Positions 39,847 to 49,338 of a DNA stretch of 52,992 nucleotides are shown here, one piece after another (positions within the stretch are counted from its first letter, which is position 1; each line of letters starts with the position of its first letter). The DNA comes from Desulfovibrio sp. GTDB lineage: Bacteria > Desulfobacterota > Desulfovibrionia > Desulfovibrionales > Desulfovibrionaceae. Location: assembly GCA_031271265.1 (NCBI GenBank), contig JAISWB010000082.1:1-52992 (forward strand). The letters are read 5' to 3'. The notes beneath the pieces are model-generated. The model saw only the letters and a program-made list of their open reading frames with translations. It had not been told where the DNA came from and ran no database searches. The position numbers and the translations under genes are program-made.

Positions 39847-42036
39847 TCAGCGGTCCGCTTTTTTCTTTCCGGACGCGCCCGCCGGTCCGGCGCCCAGCAC
39901 CAGCGCCGTGCCCTGCCAGGGGCCGAGGGTAACGGTGACGCGTTTGCCGGAAAGCGACCAGGCGCCGCCCGCGACTATGGGCGTCACCCGTGACGAAATC
40001 CGGTCCGCGCCGGGTACGCCGGCAAGGTCGACAACCTCGGTCACCGTGGAACGCGAAAAGTTACTCAGGGCAAGGAGCAGGGCATTGCCCTCCGGCAGGC
40101 GCGTGACCAAGGCTATGCTGCCTTTCTCCTTAGTGGCGGGGCGGGCGAGCAGGCTTCCCCTGCCTATGCCGTAGTCCCTGCGCGGACGCAGAAAGGCGCC
40201 GATTTTGCGCAGGAAGGAATCCTTGTTGTGTACCTGGACATCCGGCGGGGGGTAAAGCTGCGGCGCCCTCGCCGTGCCCATGGTGGACACGGCGCGCATA
40301 CTGCTGACGGACCCGAGACCGTAGCCGCCGCGGACCGTGTCTTCCGGGCTGTTCCTGTCATTGCCCGACGCTTGTGAAGGCAGGGGCAGCACCCCGCAAA
40401 GGTCCTGGCCGGCCAGCATCAGCAATCCGGGCTGCATGGCCTTGAAAAAGATGAGCAGGGCGTGCCCGTTCCGAATGTCCTTGACGGCGGACGCGGGTTC
40501 GGCGTTGAGGGCCATGCCCGCCAACGCCGGAGCGGTAGCGTACAGGCGGTTGTCCAGTACCGGGGCCGGTGCGCTTTTTCCGGCCGCGGCGCGCATGGCC
40601 GCGCGCACGGTGTCGCGCAGGGCGACGGCCTTTTCACCGCCCGCGCCTCCCCCGGCAAGGGACGGCAAGGCGTAATTGATGCCGTCCTGGGCGGGCATGA
40701 CGTGAACCAGCCTGCTGAAATCCACTCCCAGGCGCAACGCCTCGTCGGCCGTGAAACGCGCGGCTTCGGCATCGCCGGTCAGCAGGGCGTGTTCGGCAGC
40801 GGGGGAAAACACGCTGTCGAAGATATAGTCCACGCCGGAAGCGAGAAAGTCGTTGAGAACATTCAGCGGCAGACCGTCGTCGCGCACCCAGCTCCAGGCA
40901 CCGTAGCGCTTTATCTCCCGGCCCATGGACTGCGCCGCCGTACGGGCCGGCTCAATGCTGAAGGCCCTGCCGGACCCGCCGCCCTCGACAACCGGCTCAA
41001 GCCCCTGGAAAGCTTCAAAACGCAGCCCGATAAGGGCCTGTCCCTGCAGGCCGACCTGGTTCACGGCGCTGCCGGACAGGATGCGGTGCGCCGCCTGCGA
41101 GGGGTCTTCCCAATTCAGCACGGCGTACGTCGGATTGCGGTAGTAGCGGTATACCCAGCGCCGGCTGGTGCCGTCCACGCCGCGCACCGGGCCGGTTACC
41201 GCCCACCCGCCCGCGCGGGACAGAGGTGACAGTTCGTCGCGCATGCTTTTGGGCAGAAGGCCCCGGCGATCCAGCTCCTCCACCTGCGTCGGACCCAGCA
41301 CGGCGCCTTCAGCCTCCGCATTGACTTCCGGCAGCAGTTTCCGGTCTTCGTCCGGAATCTCCACCATGCAGTATATGCCGGGGTATTCGCGCACGCCGCG
41401 GAGCGCCAGGAAAAAATCCGGACCGAGTCCCGTGGCCGCGGGCACGAGGTCCGAACCGATGAGCACGTTGTTGCCGACGGCTCCCTGCATAAGGCGCTTG
41501 TACTGGTTTTCCGTGCCGGCCGTGCGGGAAAATTCGTACTGCACGACGTCGTCGCCGGTGTCGGTTCCCTTGCGGCCCTTGGCCCACAAAAAACCGCTGC
41601 CCTGAATCGGGGCCACATAGAGACCCGCTGCCCCGATCTCGCGCAGCACAGGCCATGTGGCGCTTTCGGAAAGCTGGCTGAATACCGAACTTTGCGAAGA
41701 GGTCAACATGGTCATGGGGTGGATAAGCACCCAGGTATCCGCGTGATTCAGCAACCCCGTTGCCCCGCCGGCGGCCGAACTGCGCCAGGCGATACCGCTG
41801 CCGGAAACCACTTTGGCCATATCCGAGGACTTGAAGAGCATGGACTGGCGCTCAAGGTACTGCAGGTAACCGGGATCCGCCCTGGGCATGAGCGTTGCAT
41901 CGGCACCGGCGCTTTCTTCGGCGGGACGTTCCGGCCCGGCGGTATCCCTGCTTTTCCTGCCGCCGGAGAAGGCGCAGGAAAACATGCCGCACAACAGCAG
42001 CACGGCAACGAAGTACAACCGGTATTTCTTCAGCAT
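39847..42036 (-). CDS. GH13-like secreted lipoprotein, probably catalytically degenerate
   Basis: 729 residues from MLKKYRLYFVAVLLL (AAGGGAGCGG site). A signal peptide with a possible lipobox (GMFSC, Cys21) suggests a lipid anchor. The body resembles an alpha-amylase/trehalose-synthase barrel: WPVLREIGAAGLYVAPIQGSG, VLIGSDLVPAATG, then GLRFEAFQG, where GH13 enzymes have GxRxDA with the nucleophilic Asp (here Glu). The general acid and third catalytic Asp blocks are not recognisable. The C terminus LLLALSNFSRSTVTEVVDL resembles the amylase beta domain. It may be a binding protein. It follows pheT. Confidence 0.6.
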   Translation of the reverse strand: MLKKYRLYFVAVLLLCGMFSCAFSGGRKSRDTAGPERPAEESAGADATLMPRADPGYLQYLERQSMLFKSSDMAKVVSGSGIAWRSSAAGGATGLLNHADTWVLIHPMTMLTSSQSSVFSQLSESATWPVLREIGAAGLYVAPIQGSGFLWAKGRKGTDTGDDVVQYEFSRTAGTENQYKRLMQGAVGNNVLIGSDLVPAATGLGPDFFLALRGVREYPGIYCMVEIPDEDRKLLPEVNAEAEGAVLGPTQVEELDRRGLLPKSMRDELSPLSRAGGWAVTGPVRGVDGTSRRWVYRYYRNPTYAVLNWEDPSQAAHRILSGSAVNQVGLQGQALIGLRFEAFQGLEPVVEGGGSGRAFSIEPARTAAQSMGREIKRYGAWSWVRDDGLPLNVLNDFLASGVDYIFDSVFSPAAEHALLTGDAEAARFTADEALRLGVDFSRLVHVMPAQDGINYALPSLAGGGAGGEKAVALRDTVRAAMRAAAGKSAPAPVLDNRLYATAPALAGMALNAEPASAVKDIRNGHALLIFFKAMQPGLLMLAGQDLCGVLPLPSQASGNDRNSPEDTVRGGYGLGSVSSMRAVSTMGTARAPQLYPPPDVQVHNKDSFLRKIGAFLRPRRDYGIGRGSLLARPATKEKGSIALVTRLPEGNALLLALSNFSRSTVTEVVDLAGVPGADRISSRVTPIVAGGAWSLSGKRVTVTLGPWQGTALVLGAGPAGASGKKKADR

Positions 42037-42165
42037 GACCGCTCCCTTGTTCGACTTCCGGAGCAAAACCGCGTCCGTGCGCTTTTGCTTTGTCGGAAGC
42101 GAAAAGTATTTCATCCTTTTCGCAGCGGATCGTTCGGCGCAAAGCACGGTTTTAACCCGGCCGTA

Positions 42166-44703
42166 CTACCCTTCCACCTGCTGAACGGCGACATTCAGGG
42201 TTTTACGGACGCTTTCGGCGAAGAGACCGAGTTGCCTGTCGGCCTCCGCGTCCTTCAGTGTGCGGTCCGCGCGCCTGAAAGTCAGCCTGAAGGTCAGGTT
42301 CCGCGCGTCCGTTCCTTCCGGTTCATAGCAGTCTGCAAGCCGGATTTCCGTATCGATCCGGCCTTTCATAGCTTCGGCGAGTGCCGCGATGTCGCCTGCC
42401 CGCGTCCCGCGGGGCGCGACAAAGGTGATGTCGCGGCGCACCGGCGGGAACACCGGCAGGGGCACGGCCCGTACGGCTGTCGTTATGTGCAGGCCGTACA
42501 GGATATCCAGATTGAGTTCGGCGCACCAGACCTCTTTTTTGGCGTGGCTGCGCTCGGCAACGGCCTCTTTCACGCGTCCTGCGCGTCCTATGCGCGTCCC
42601 TTGCAGAATTATGTCCACACCCGGCAGGTAATACCCGGGGGCGTCTCCGCCGGCAAGGACGAAATCGGCTGCGGGCAGGGCAAGTTCCAAAAGCAGATGC
42701 TCGATCAGGCCTTTCAGGTCCAGGTAATCAAGGTCGCCGGGCAGCGCCGGCCAGACCGCGGACGCGCGTGCCCCGTGCAGGATGATGCCGAGCCTCGCCT
42801 CCTCGCGCACAACGCTTGCGCGGAACGCGTCCTGCGAGGTTTCGGGGGAAAGCGTTTCTCCCGGCAGGGAGGGGGACGGAGCCTCAGGGTCCGGGACAGA
42901 GTCCCGGCGGGGTTTGGGGCAGAGCCCCAGGAACACGGCCGCCGTTTCGAAAAGACGCACGGACGGCGCGCCCTGCGCCAGGTTGTTGCGCAGGGCGCCC
43001 AGCAGGCCGGGGATAAGCGCCGGGCGCAGGACATCCATGTCCTCGCTCATGGGGTTGAGGACGGGGACGCGTTCTTCGCGGGGCAAGCCGAGCGCGTCCA
43101 GTTCTCTGCCGCCGGCAAAGCTGTAGGCGATGATTTCGTTCAAGCCCGCCTGTCTGCCCCAGTGTTTGATCCGGTGCAGGAACACGTTTTTGCTTTCGGG
43201 TTGCCCGGAGCGGGCGAGATCGCGGGCGATGCCGGGCAGGCGGGCCGGGATGCGGTCCATGCCGTAGATACGGACAATTTCTTCGGCGAGGTCTGCTTGC
43301 CGGGTCAGGTCGGGCCTGCGCGCCGGCGGCGTCACATCCCATTCCAGGGCGATGTTTTCTTCCCCGGCGCGCAGGCCGCCGGAAGCGTCGCGCACGGTGC
43401 AGCCGAGGGAGCGCAGGGCCTTTTCGCAAAATCTGGCGTCCAGTGTCGCGCCGAGCAGGCGTTCGGCGTATGCCCTGTGAAAATGCACGGAGCAGGGAGG
43501 CGGCGTTTTCGCGGCTTTTTTGATAAGGCCGGGGCGCACCCTTCCGCCCGCGAGGGCGGCGAGCAGGTGCGCGGCGCGTTCCAGCGCGGGCGTGGCGCCT
43601 TCCCGATCCACGCCCCGCTCGAAGCGGTAGGACGCTTCGGAGTGCAGGCCCAGGCGGCGCGCCGTTCTGCGTACGGCGCCGGGGTGGAAGACGGCGCTTT
43701 CCAGGAAGACGCGGCGGGTACCCGTGGAGATTTCCGAATTCAGCCCGCCCATCACGCCGCCGAGGCAGATGACGCCCTCGGCGTCGCGGATGGTGATGTC
43801 CGCGGCCGTAAGCACGCGCTCCTTGCCGTCCAGGGAGGTAAAAACCTCGCCTTCGTCCGCCGCGCGCACGCTGATGCGCCCGCCCCGGATGCGGTCGAGG
43901 TCGAAGGCGTGCAAAGGCTGACCCAGTTCCATCAGAACGTAATTCGTCGCGTCGACCAGGTTGGAGAGGGGGCGTACGCCCACGGCATTCAGGCGGCAGC
44001 GCAGTTTAAGCGGACTCGGCGCTACGGTGAGCCCTTCTATGATCAGCCCGTGGTACAGGGGACAGAGGTCTTCGTCCTCCACCGTCAGCGCGACTTCGGA
44101 CGCGGCGTCCGCGCCGCCTGAGAAGCGTTCGTAACCGGGCACGGTCGGGAGCAGGCCGGTCAGGGCCGCCGTTTCAAGGGCCAGACCGAAAACGGAAAGA
44201 CAGTCGCCCCTGTTCGGGGTCACGGAAATATCCAGTACCTCGTCGTCAAGGCCCAGCGCGTCCGGAAGGGATTTGCCGACCGGCACGGCGGGGTCAAGGA
44301 CAAGAATGCCGTTGTGTTCGTCGGAAAAGCCGAGTTCGCGCTCCGAGCAGATCATGCCGTTGGAGGGCGCGCCGCGCAACACGGCCTTCGAGACCTTCTG
44401 CCCGCCGGGCAGGGTGCAGCCGGCCCGGATCACGGCCGTTTTTTGACCGGCTGCGACATTGGGCGCGCCGCAGACGATGTCCAGCACCTCGTCCCCGACG
44501 TCCACCCGGCAGACCGACAGCTTGTCTGCGGCCGGGTGTTTCGCGCATTCCGCGACCAGCCCGGTCACAACGGGCTTGAGCGCCGCATAGGGCCTGAGGA
44601 TGTTCTCCGTTTCCAGGCCGGCCATGGTCAGCCGGTCGCCGAGGCTTTCCGCCGAACCTTCGTAGGGCAGAAATTCCCGCAACCAGTTCAGGCTGAGCAA
44701 CAT
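42166..44703 (-). CDS. pheT: Phenylalanine-tRNA ligase beta subunit
   Basis: 845 residues. MLLSLNWLREFLPY opens the protein; the tRNA-binding OB domain (AECAKHPAADKLSVCRVDVG), B3/B4 and B5 domains, and a C-terminal ferredoxin-fold anticodon-binding domain (FPPVRRDITFVAP..NLTFRLTFR) are present. PheT with PheS charges tRNA-Phe. Residues about 590-622, between FETAAVFLG and VREEARLGIILHG, are extra and are encoded by an in-frame family B repeat (42838-42935). The stop is 130 bp before the lipoprotein gene. Confidence 0.97.
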   Translation of the reverse strand: MLLSLNWLREFLPYEGSAESLGDRLTMAGLETENILRPYAALKPVVTGLVAECAKHPAADKLSVCRVDVGDEVLDIVCGAPNVAAGQKTAVIRAGCTLPGGQKVSKAVLRGAPSNGMICSERELGFSDEHNGILVLDPAVPVGKSLPDALGLDDEVLDISVTPNRGDCLSVFGLALETAALTGLLPTVPGYERFSGGADAASEVALTVEDEDLCPLYHGLIIEGLTVAPSPLKLRCRLNAVGVRPLSNLVDATNYVLMELGQPLHAFDLDRIRGGRISVRAADEGEVFTSLDGKERVLTAADITIRDAEGVICLGGVMGGLNSEISTGTRRVFLESAVFHPGAVRRTARRLGLHSEASYRFERGVDREGATPALERAAHLLAALAGGRVRPGLIKKAAKTPPPCSVHFHRAYAERLLGATLDARFCEKALRSLGCTVRDASGGLRAGEENIALEWDVTPPARRPDLTRQADLAEEIVRIYGMDRIPARLPGIARDLARSGQPESKNVFLHRIKHWGRQAGLNEIIAYSFAGGRELDALGLPREERVPVLNPMSEDMDVLRPALIPGLLGALRNNLAQGAPSVRLFETAAVFLGLCPKPRRDSVPDPEAPSPSLPGETLSPETSQDAFRASVVREEARLGIILHGARASAVWPALPGDLDYLDLKGLIEHLLLELALPAADFVLAGGDAPGYYLPGVDIILQGTRIGRAGRVKEAVAERSHAKKEVWCAELNLDILYGLHITTAVRAVPLPVFPPVRRDITFVAPRGTRAGDIAALAEAMKGRIDTEIRLADCYEPEGTDARNLTFRLTFRRADRTLKDAEADRQLGLFAESVRKTLNVAVQQVEG
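42838..42935 (-). repeat. Family B repeat inserted in frame in pheT
   Basis: Contains TTTCGGGGGAAAGCGTTTCTC, then CCGGGACAGAGTCCCGGCGGGG and GGGGCAGAGCCCC, the same blocks as the intergenic element at 39640-39805 (motifs abbreviated). It lies inside pheT and is translated. Confidence 0.8.
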
Positions 44704-44728
44704 ACGGACTCCGCTTGGGGCTTGTGCC

Positions 44729-45784
44729 TCATTTGACGAACCGGCCGAGGAAGCGCAGGTCGTTTTCGAAAAACAGGCGCAGGTCGTCTATGCCGTACTT
44801 GAGCATGGCGATGCGCTCGACGCCCATGCCGAACGCGAAACCGGTGCAGGCCGGGCTGAAGCCCACCGCGGCGAACACGGCCGGGTCGACCATGCCCGCG
44901 CCTAAAATTTCCAGCCATCCCGTGCCCTTGCATACGCGGCAGGTCTCTTTGCCGCCCTTGCCGTCGGCCCTGCTTCCGCTGCCCCGGCAGATTACGCAGG
45001 ACATGTCCACTTCCACCGAAGGCTCGGTGAAGGGAAAGAAACTGGGGCGGAAACGCAACGTGACGTCCGGGCCGAACAGTTCGCGCAGCAGATGGGTCAG
45101 CACGCCGCGCAGGTGGGCAAGACCGACGCCCTCGTCCACGAGCAGGCCTTCCACCTGATGGAACATGGGGCTGTGCGTCTGGTCGTAGTCGCGCCTGTAG
45201 ACTTTGCCCGGCGCGATGACGGCGACCGGGGGCTTTTTGCGTTCAAGCATGGCCCGCACCTGCATGGGCGAGGTATGGGTGCGCATGAGCAGACCGTCGG
45301 CGAGGAACAGCGTGTCCTGCATGTCCCTGGCCGGGTGATCCCTGGGGAAATTCAGGGCCTCGAAGTTGTGGAAATCCGTTTCCGCTTCCGGCCCGTCGAC
45401 GGTTTCAAAGCCGAGATTGTTGAGGATTCTGCATATTTCCTCCAGCACCAGGGTGAGGGGGTGCAGGGAACCGCGTTCCGGCATACGGCCGGGCATACTG
45501 GGGTCGAAGCGGGAGAGGCTTGCGTTGTCGACTTCTGCCTTGAAGGCCGCGAGGCGTTCTTCGAGAAGCCTGTTCAGGCGTTCTTTGACGGCGTTGGCGG
45601 CTTTGCCGAAAGCGGGGCGTTCGTCGGCCGGAAGTTCCGGCAGCCGGCTCATCAGGGCGGCGAGTTCGCCTTTGCGGCCCAGGTAGGCGTTGCGCAGGCT
45701 TTCCGCCTCGGCGGCGGAGGCGGCATCGGTCAGGGCGGCCGTCAATCCGGCAGCCGTGCGTTCAAGTTCGGCAATCAGCGTCAT
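44729..45784 (-). CDS. pheS: Phenylalanine-tRNA ligase alpha subunit
   Basis: 351 residues. N-terminal coiled coil (about 1-90), then class II synthetase motifs: [18 protein letters not shown] (motif 1 region), [36 protein letters not shown] in part as GKVYRRD and [11 protein letters not shown] (motif 2), and [17 protein letters not shown] (motif 3). Cys-x2-Cys pairs ([17 protein letters not shown]) form a zinc-binding insertion found in many bacterial PheS. It attaches phenylalanine to tRNA-Phe with PheT, whose gene follows 25 bp later. Confidence 0.98.
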   Translation of the reverse strand: MTLIAELERTAAGLTAALTDAASAAEAESLRNAYLGRKGELAALMSRLPELPADERPAFGKAANAVKERLNRLLEERLAAFKAEVDNASLSRFDPSMPGRMPERGSLHPLTLVLEEICRILNNLGFETVDGPEAETDFHNFEALNFPRDHPARDMQDTLFLADGLLMRTHTSPMQVRAMLERKKPPVAVIAPGKVYRRDYDQTHSPMFHQVEGLLVDEGVGLAHLRGVLTHLLRELFGPDVTLRFRPSFFPFTEPSVEVDMSCVICRGSGSRADGKGGKETCRVCKGTGWLEILGAGMVDPAVFAAVGFSPACTGFAFGMGVERIAMLKYGIDDLRLFFENDLRFLGRFVK

Positions 45785-45819
45785 GCGGACCTCGCTCCGG
45801 GCGGAATCGGAAAGCGGGA

Positions 45820-46173
45820 TCAGGCCGTTGCGGACTTGGCGCGCTCAACCAGAGCGGCAAAGTCCTCCTTGGCCTTGACGGCCATATCGGCCAGGATTTT
45901 GCGGTCAAGGGCGATACCCGCTTTTTTCAAGCCGTCCATGAACCGGCTGTAAGACAGCCCGCCTTGTCTGGCCCCGGCGTTGATGCGCAGGATCCAGAGC
46001 TTGCGGAATTCGCGTTTGCGGACCTTGCGGTCGCGGAAGGCGTAGGCCAGGCCGCGTTCGACGGCTTCGCGCGCCGTGCGGTACAGTTTGCTGCGCGCGC
46101 CGCGGTAGCCTTTGGCCATATTCAGGTATTTCTTGTGGCGCCTGTGCGCCGTCACTCCTCGCTTGACACGCAT
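45820..46173 (-). CDS. rplT: Ribosomal protein bL20
   Basis: 117 residues, full length: [73 protein letters not shown]. bL20 is needed to assemble the large ribosomal subunit and in many bacteria represses its own operon. Part of infC-rpmI-rplT-pheST. Confidence 0.98.
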   Translation of the reverse strand: MRVKRGVTAHRRHKKYLNMAKGYRGARSKLYRTAREAVERGLAYAFRDRKVRKREFRKLWILRINAGARQGGLSYSRFMDGLKKAGIALDRKILADMAVKAKEDFAALVERAKSATA

Positions 46174-46248
46174 GGAAACCTCCAGTTGCCGTGTAACGCT
46201 TAATTTTTATGCCTCCGGCAGCCCCGGCCGGGCCGTTTGCGCCCGGGT

Positions 46249-46446
46249 TCAGGCGTAGGGCAACATCCTGCGCACGTTCTTCACGTCGGCGGCGTCGACC
46301 ATGGCGGCCTGTCCGAGACGCATTTTGCGCTTGGCGTTTTTTTTGGTCAGAATATGACGCAGGTTCTGCCTGCGCCGGCGCAGTTTCCCGGAGCCGGTAA
46401 CGTCGAAGCGCTTGGCCGCGGAGCGTCTGCTCTTCATCTTGGGCAT
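46249..46446 (-). CDS. rpmI: Ribosomal protein bL35
   Basis: 65 residues from MPKMKSRRSAAKRFDVTGSG, preceded by GGAGAACACC. LRRRRQNLRHILTKKNAKRK and MVDAADVKNVRRMLPYA complete the bL35 pattern. It lies 75 bp before rplT. A candidate internal promoter lies upstream at 46493-46521. Confidence 0.97.
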   Translation of the reverse strand: MPKMKSRRSAAKRFDVTGSGKLRRRRQNLRHILTKKNAKRKMRLGQAAMVDAADVKNVRRMLPYA

Positions 46447-46492
46447 GGTGTTCTCCTTCAATTCTCTTGCCCGTTACTTTCCTAAAAAAGTC

Positions 46493-46521
46493 AATATACG
46501 CCGAAAGACCTGCGCCTGCAA
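46493..46521 (-). promoter_or_regulatory. Candidate internal promoter before rpmI
   Basis: Minus strand TTGCAG, 17-bp spacer, TATATT, about 45 bp upstream of the rpmI start, in the 110-bp gap after infC. The -10 matches well; the -35 is weak. It would allow rpmI-rplT-pheST to be made separately from thrS-infC. Confidence 0.4.
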
Positions 46522-46556
46522 GCGGAAAGTCGGGGGCATCGGGCGCGCTTCTCGCG

Positions 46557-47060
46557 TCATTTTTTCGGCAACGGGGCCAACATAAGGTACAGGGTGCGGC
46601 CTTCGGCGCGCGCTTCCTGGTCCACCCTGGCTATATCCCGCGTATCTTCCACCACTTTGTCGAGCATGGCCTGTCCGCGGTCTTTGTGTACTATTTCCCT
46701 GCCGCGGAAGAAAATCGTCACCTTGCAGCGGTCGCCGCTTTCGATGAAGCGCCTGATGTGGCCGATTTTGGTCAGGTAATCGTGCTCGTCGGTTTTGGGG
46801 CGCAGCTTGATTTCTTTGATTTGGATGATGGTCTGGCGTTTGCGGGCTTCCTGTTTTTTCTTTTGGGCTTCGTACTTGTAGCGCCCGTAATCCATGATGC
46901 GACAGACGGGCGGGTCGGCCGCGGCGGCCACTTCCACGAGGTCGAAGCCGGCGTCCTGGGCCATCTGCAGGGCCCGGCTGCGTTCGATGATGCCGAGTTG
47001 TTCGCCGTCTTCGCCTATGAGGCGCACTTCGCGTACACGGATCTGTTCGTTACGCCGCAC
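46557..47060 (-). CDS. infC: Translation initiation factor IF-3
   Basis: 167 residues. GTG start preceded by CCAGGACTCC. RRNEQIRVREVRLIGEDGEQLG is the N domain start; PPVCRIMDYGRYKYEAQKKK the linker; VTIFFRGREIVHKDRGQAML the C domain (motifs abbreviated where long). IF-3 keeps ribosomal subunits apart and checks the start codon. It follows thrS by 34 bp. Confidence 0.97.
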   Translation of the reverse strand: MRRNEQIRVREVRLIGEDGEQLGIIERSRALQMAQDAGFDLVEVAAAADPPVCRIMDYGRYKYEAQKKKQEARKRQTIIQIKEIKLRPKTDEHDYLTKIGHIRRFIESGDRCKVTIFFRGREIVHKDRGQAMLDKVVEDTRDIARVDQEARAEGRTLYLMLAPLPKK

Positions 47061-47094
47061 GGAGTCCTGGGGTTCGACGCGGCGCGGGCGTAGG

Positions 47095-49023
47095 TTAGGA
47101 GAAGCGATAGTTCATACCTCCCTGTTTGAATGGTGCGTCGGATTCGGCCAGGATCAGGGCCGCGGCGTCCTCAAGTGTTTTTGAGCCGACAGTTTCGCCG
47201 CCGCGCAGGCGCAGGTTGACTTCGCCCGCTTCAAGCTCTTTGTCGCCTGTGACCAATACGAAAGGAACCTTTTCGACCTGTGCGGAGCGCACTTTATAGC
47301 CGAGTTTTTCGTTCCTGAGATCGACGTGGGCGCGGATGCCCGCAGCGCGCAGGTGTTGCTGCACGGAGCGGGCGAAGGCGTCGTGCCTGTCCGTCACCGT
47401 GAGGATGCGGGCCTGTTCCGGGGCAAGCCAGACGGGGAAGGCCCCTGCGTTGTGTTCGGTGAGGACGCCTATGAAGCGTTCCAGGGAACCGAGGATAGCC
47501 CTGTGGACCATGACGGGGCGGTGTTTTTCGCCGTCGGCGCCGGTGTAGGCGAGGTCGAAGCGTTCGGGCAGGGTGAAGTCGCACTGTATGGTCGAGCACT
47601 GCCATTCGCGGTCCAGGCTGTCCGTGACCCGGCAGTCTATTTTGGGGCCGTAGAAGGCGCCGTCGCCTTCATACAGCGTGTAGGAGAGGTCCAGGCGTTC
47701 GAGGGCTTTGATCAGGGCCGTCGTGGCGCGTTCCCAGGCTTCGGGGCTGCCGATGTATTTTTCCGGGCGGGTGGCGACGCCGAGTTTGTAGTTAAAGCCG
47801 AAGAGGGTGAAGATGTCCCGCACAAGGGCGATGACGCCGATGATTTCGTCTTCGAGCTGGTCGGGGCGGCAGATGATGTGGGCGTCGTCCTGGGTGAACT
47901 GGCGCACGCGCAGCAGTCCGTGCAGCACGCCGCTCATCTCGTGGCGGTGGACCACGCCGAGTTCCATGAAGCGCACGGGCAGTTCGCGGTAGCTGCGCGG
48001 TTTTCTGCCGTAAATGAGCATGTGGCCGAGGCAGTTCATGGGTTTTACGCCGTAAACGTCGCCTTCGATTTCGGTGAAATACATGTTTTCGCGGTAATTG
48101 TCGTAGTGTCCGGATTTTTCCCAGAGTTCGCGGCGCAGGAGTTGAGGGCCCCGGACGAGTTCGTAGCCGCGCTTGAGGTGTTCCTTGCGCAGGAAGTCCT
48201 CGAGGATGACGCGCAGGAGCATGCCTTTGGGGTGCCAGAAGGCCATGCCGGGGGCGACGTCTTCGTGGAAGTCGAAGAGGTCCAGTTCGCGGCCCAGTTT
48301 GCGGTGGTCGCGGCGTTTGGCTTCTTCGAGGCGGAAGAGGTGTTGTTTAAGGTCTTCTTCGCGGGCGAAGGCGGTGCCGTAGATGCGCGAGAGCATTTTG
48401 TTCTTTTCGTCGCCGCGCCAGTAGGCCCCGGCGACGGAGAGCAGGGTGAAAGCCTTGATGAAGCCTGCGTGGGGCAGGTGCGGGCCGCGGCAGAGGTCGA
48501 CGAAGCCGCCGAGGTCGTAGAGGGAGACGGTCTCCGCGTCGAGGCTTTCGATGATTTCGATCTTGTAGGTATCGCCCCTGTCGGCGAAGAAGCGCAGGGC
48601 TTCTTCTTTGGGGAGTTCGCGCCGGACGAAGGGGACGGCTTCGTCGACGGATCGGCGCATTTCGGCCTCAACGGCCGGGAAGTCTTCGGGGGTGAAGGGG
48701 CGGGGCACGTCGAAGTCGTAGTAGAAGCCTTTGTCAATGGCCGGTCCTATGCTCACGCCGGCCTGGGGGAAGAGGCGGCGCACGGCGCGGGCCAGGACGT
48801 GGGAGGCGCTGTGGCGCAGTATTTCAAGGCCTTCGGGGGAATCGGCCGTGACGGGTTCGAGGCGTTCGGTCCCGGTGGGGGCGGGGGTCGCGAGGTCGAG
48901 GAGGGCGCCGTCGGCGCGTGCGGCGATGCAGGTTTTGAAGGCTTTGCCGGACAGCGTCATCCGCAGCAGTGCGCCGCAGCTTGCGCCGTGCGGGGCGTTG
49001 CAGTGTTTACCCGCGACAATCAT
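47095..49023 (-). CDS. thrS: Threonine-tRNA ligase
   Basis: About 642 residues (ATG at 49023; GTG at 49029 also possible). A TGS domain (residues 1-60), an editing domain with the HxxxH zinc motif [14 protein letters not shown] and [10 protein letters not shown], the class II core with [12 protein letters not shown] (zinc Cys), [20 protein letters not shown], and the anticodon-binding domain ([19 protein letters not shown]). ThrS charges tRNA-Thr and removes mis-attached serine. Only about 50 bp separate it from the tRNA-Val terminator, so its promoter may be upstream of the tRNA. Confidence 0.97.
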   Translation of the reverse strand: MIVAGKHCNAPHGASCGALLRMTLSGKAFKTCIAARADGALLDLATPAPTGTERLEPVTADSPEGLEILRHSASHVLARAVRRLFPQAGVSIGPAIDKGFYYDFDVPRPFTPEDFPAVEAEMRRSVDEAVPFVRRELPKEEALRFFADRGDTYKIEIIESLDAETVSLYDLGGFVDLCRGPHLPHAGFIKAFTLLSVAGAYWRGDEKNKMLSRIYGTAFAREEDLKQHLFRLEEAKRRDHRKLGRELDLFDFHEDVAPGMAFWHPKGMLLRVILEDFLRKEHLKRGYELVRGPQLLRRELWEKSGHYDNYRENMYFTEIEGDVYGVKPMNCLGHMLIYGRKPRSYRELPVRFMELGVVHRHEMSGVLHGLLRVRQFTQDDAHIICRPDQLEDEIIGVIALVRDIFTLFGFNYKLGVATRPEKYIGSPEAWERATTALIKALERLDLSYTLYEGDGAFYGPKIDCRVTDSLDREWQCSTIQCDFTLPERFDLAYTGADGEKHRPVMVHRAILGSLERFIGVLTEHNAGAFPVWLAPEQARILTVTDRHDAFARSVQQHLRAAGIRAHVDLRNEKLGYKVRSAQVEKVPFVLVTGDKELEAGEVNLRLRGGETVGSKTLEDAAALILAESDAPFKQGGMNYRFS

Positions 49024-49059
49024 GGTCACCGCCGTTTTTTTTTCGCCCCCGGCGGAGCG

Positions 49060-49097
49060 ATAAAAATAAAAATAAAAGGGAGGACGGTCCTCCCTTT
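49060..49097 (-). terminator. Intrinsic terminator between tRNA-Val and thrS
   Basis: On the minus strand AAAGGGAGGA pairs with TCCTCCCTTT around a three-base loop and is followed by a T-rich run (TTTTATTTTTATTTTTAT). A strong rho-independent terminator for tRNA-Val. Confidence 0.9.
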
Positions 49098-49108
49098 AAC
49101 ATTCGATT

Positions 49109-49183
49109 TGGTAGGCACGAGCAGCTTTGAACTGCTGACCCCTTCCGTGTCAAGGAAGTGCTCTACCCCTGAGCTACGCGCCT
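49109..49183 (-). tRNA. tRNA-Val(GAC)
   Basis: 75 nt with encoded CCA. Acceptor AGGCGCG pairs with CGTGCCT (one G-T pair). The anticodon arm CTTCC-TTGACAC-GGAAG gives anticodon GAC. The T arm carries GTTCAAAGC. It marks the border between the core translation operon and AT-rich accessory DNA. Confidence 0.96.
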
Positions 49184-49204
49184 ACGTTTTGCGAGGCAGG
49201 GAAT

Positions 49205-49234
49205 TCTTTACTGCCTCCGGTCGCGGAAAGTCAA
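49205..49234 (-). promoter_or_regulatory. Promoter of tRNA-Val
   Basis: Minus-strand TTGACT (5 of 6), 18-bp spacer, TAAAGA, about 22 bp before the tRNA 5' end. Read-through of the terminator could also serve thrS. Confidence 0.6.
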
Positions 49235-49338
49235 GGTTTTTCGTGTGATTTTCCGGCATTTTTTTGCGGGCGCGGCGCGGGACGGGGGAGAAGCGTCCGA
49301 GTGGGCGCGCGGAGGCAGCGCCTCGGCCCGCACCGTGT

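Noticed and set aside
41692..44121. 809-residue plus-strand frame opposite pheT and the lipoprotein gene
   Set aside because: Antisense shadow spanning two real genes.
47326..49248. 640-residue plus-strand frame opposite thrS
   Set aside because: Runs through thrS and tRNA-Val in antisense; Phe/Ala/Glu-rich without motifs.
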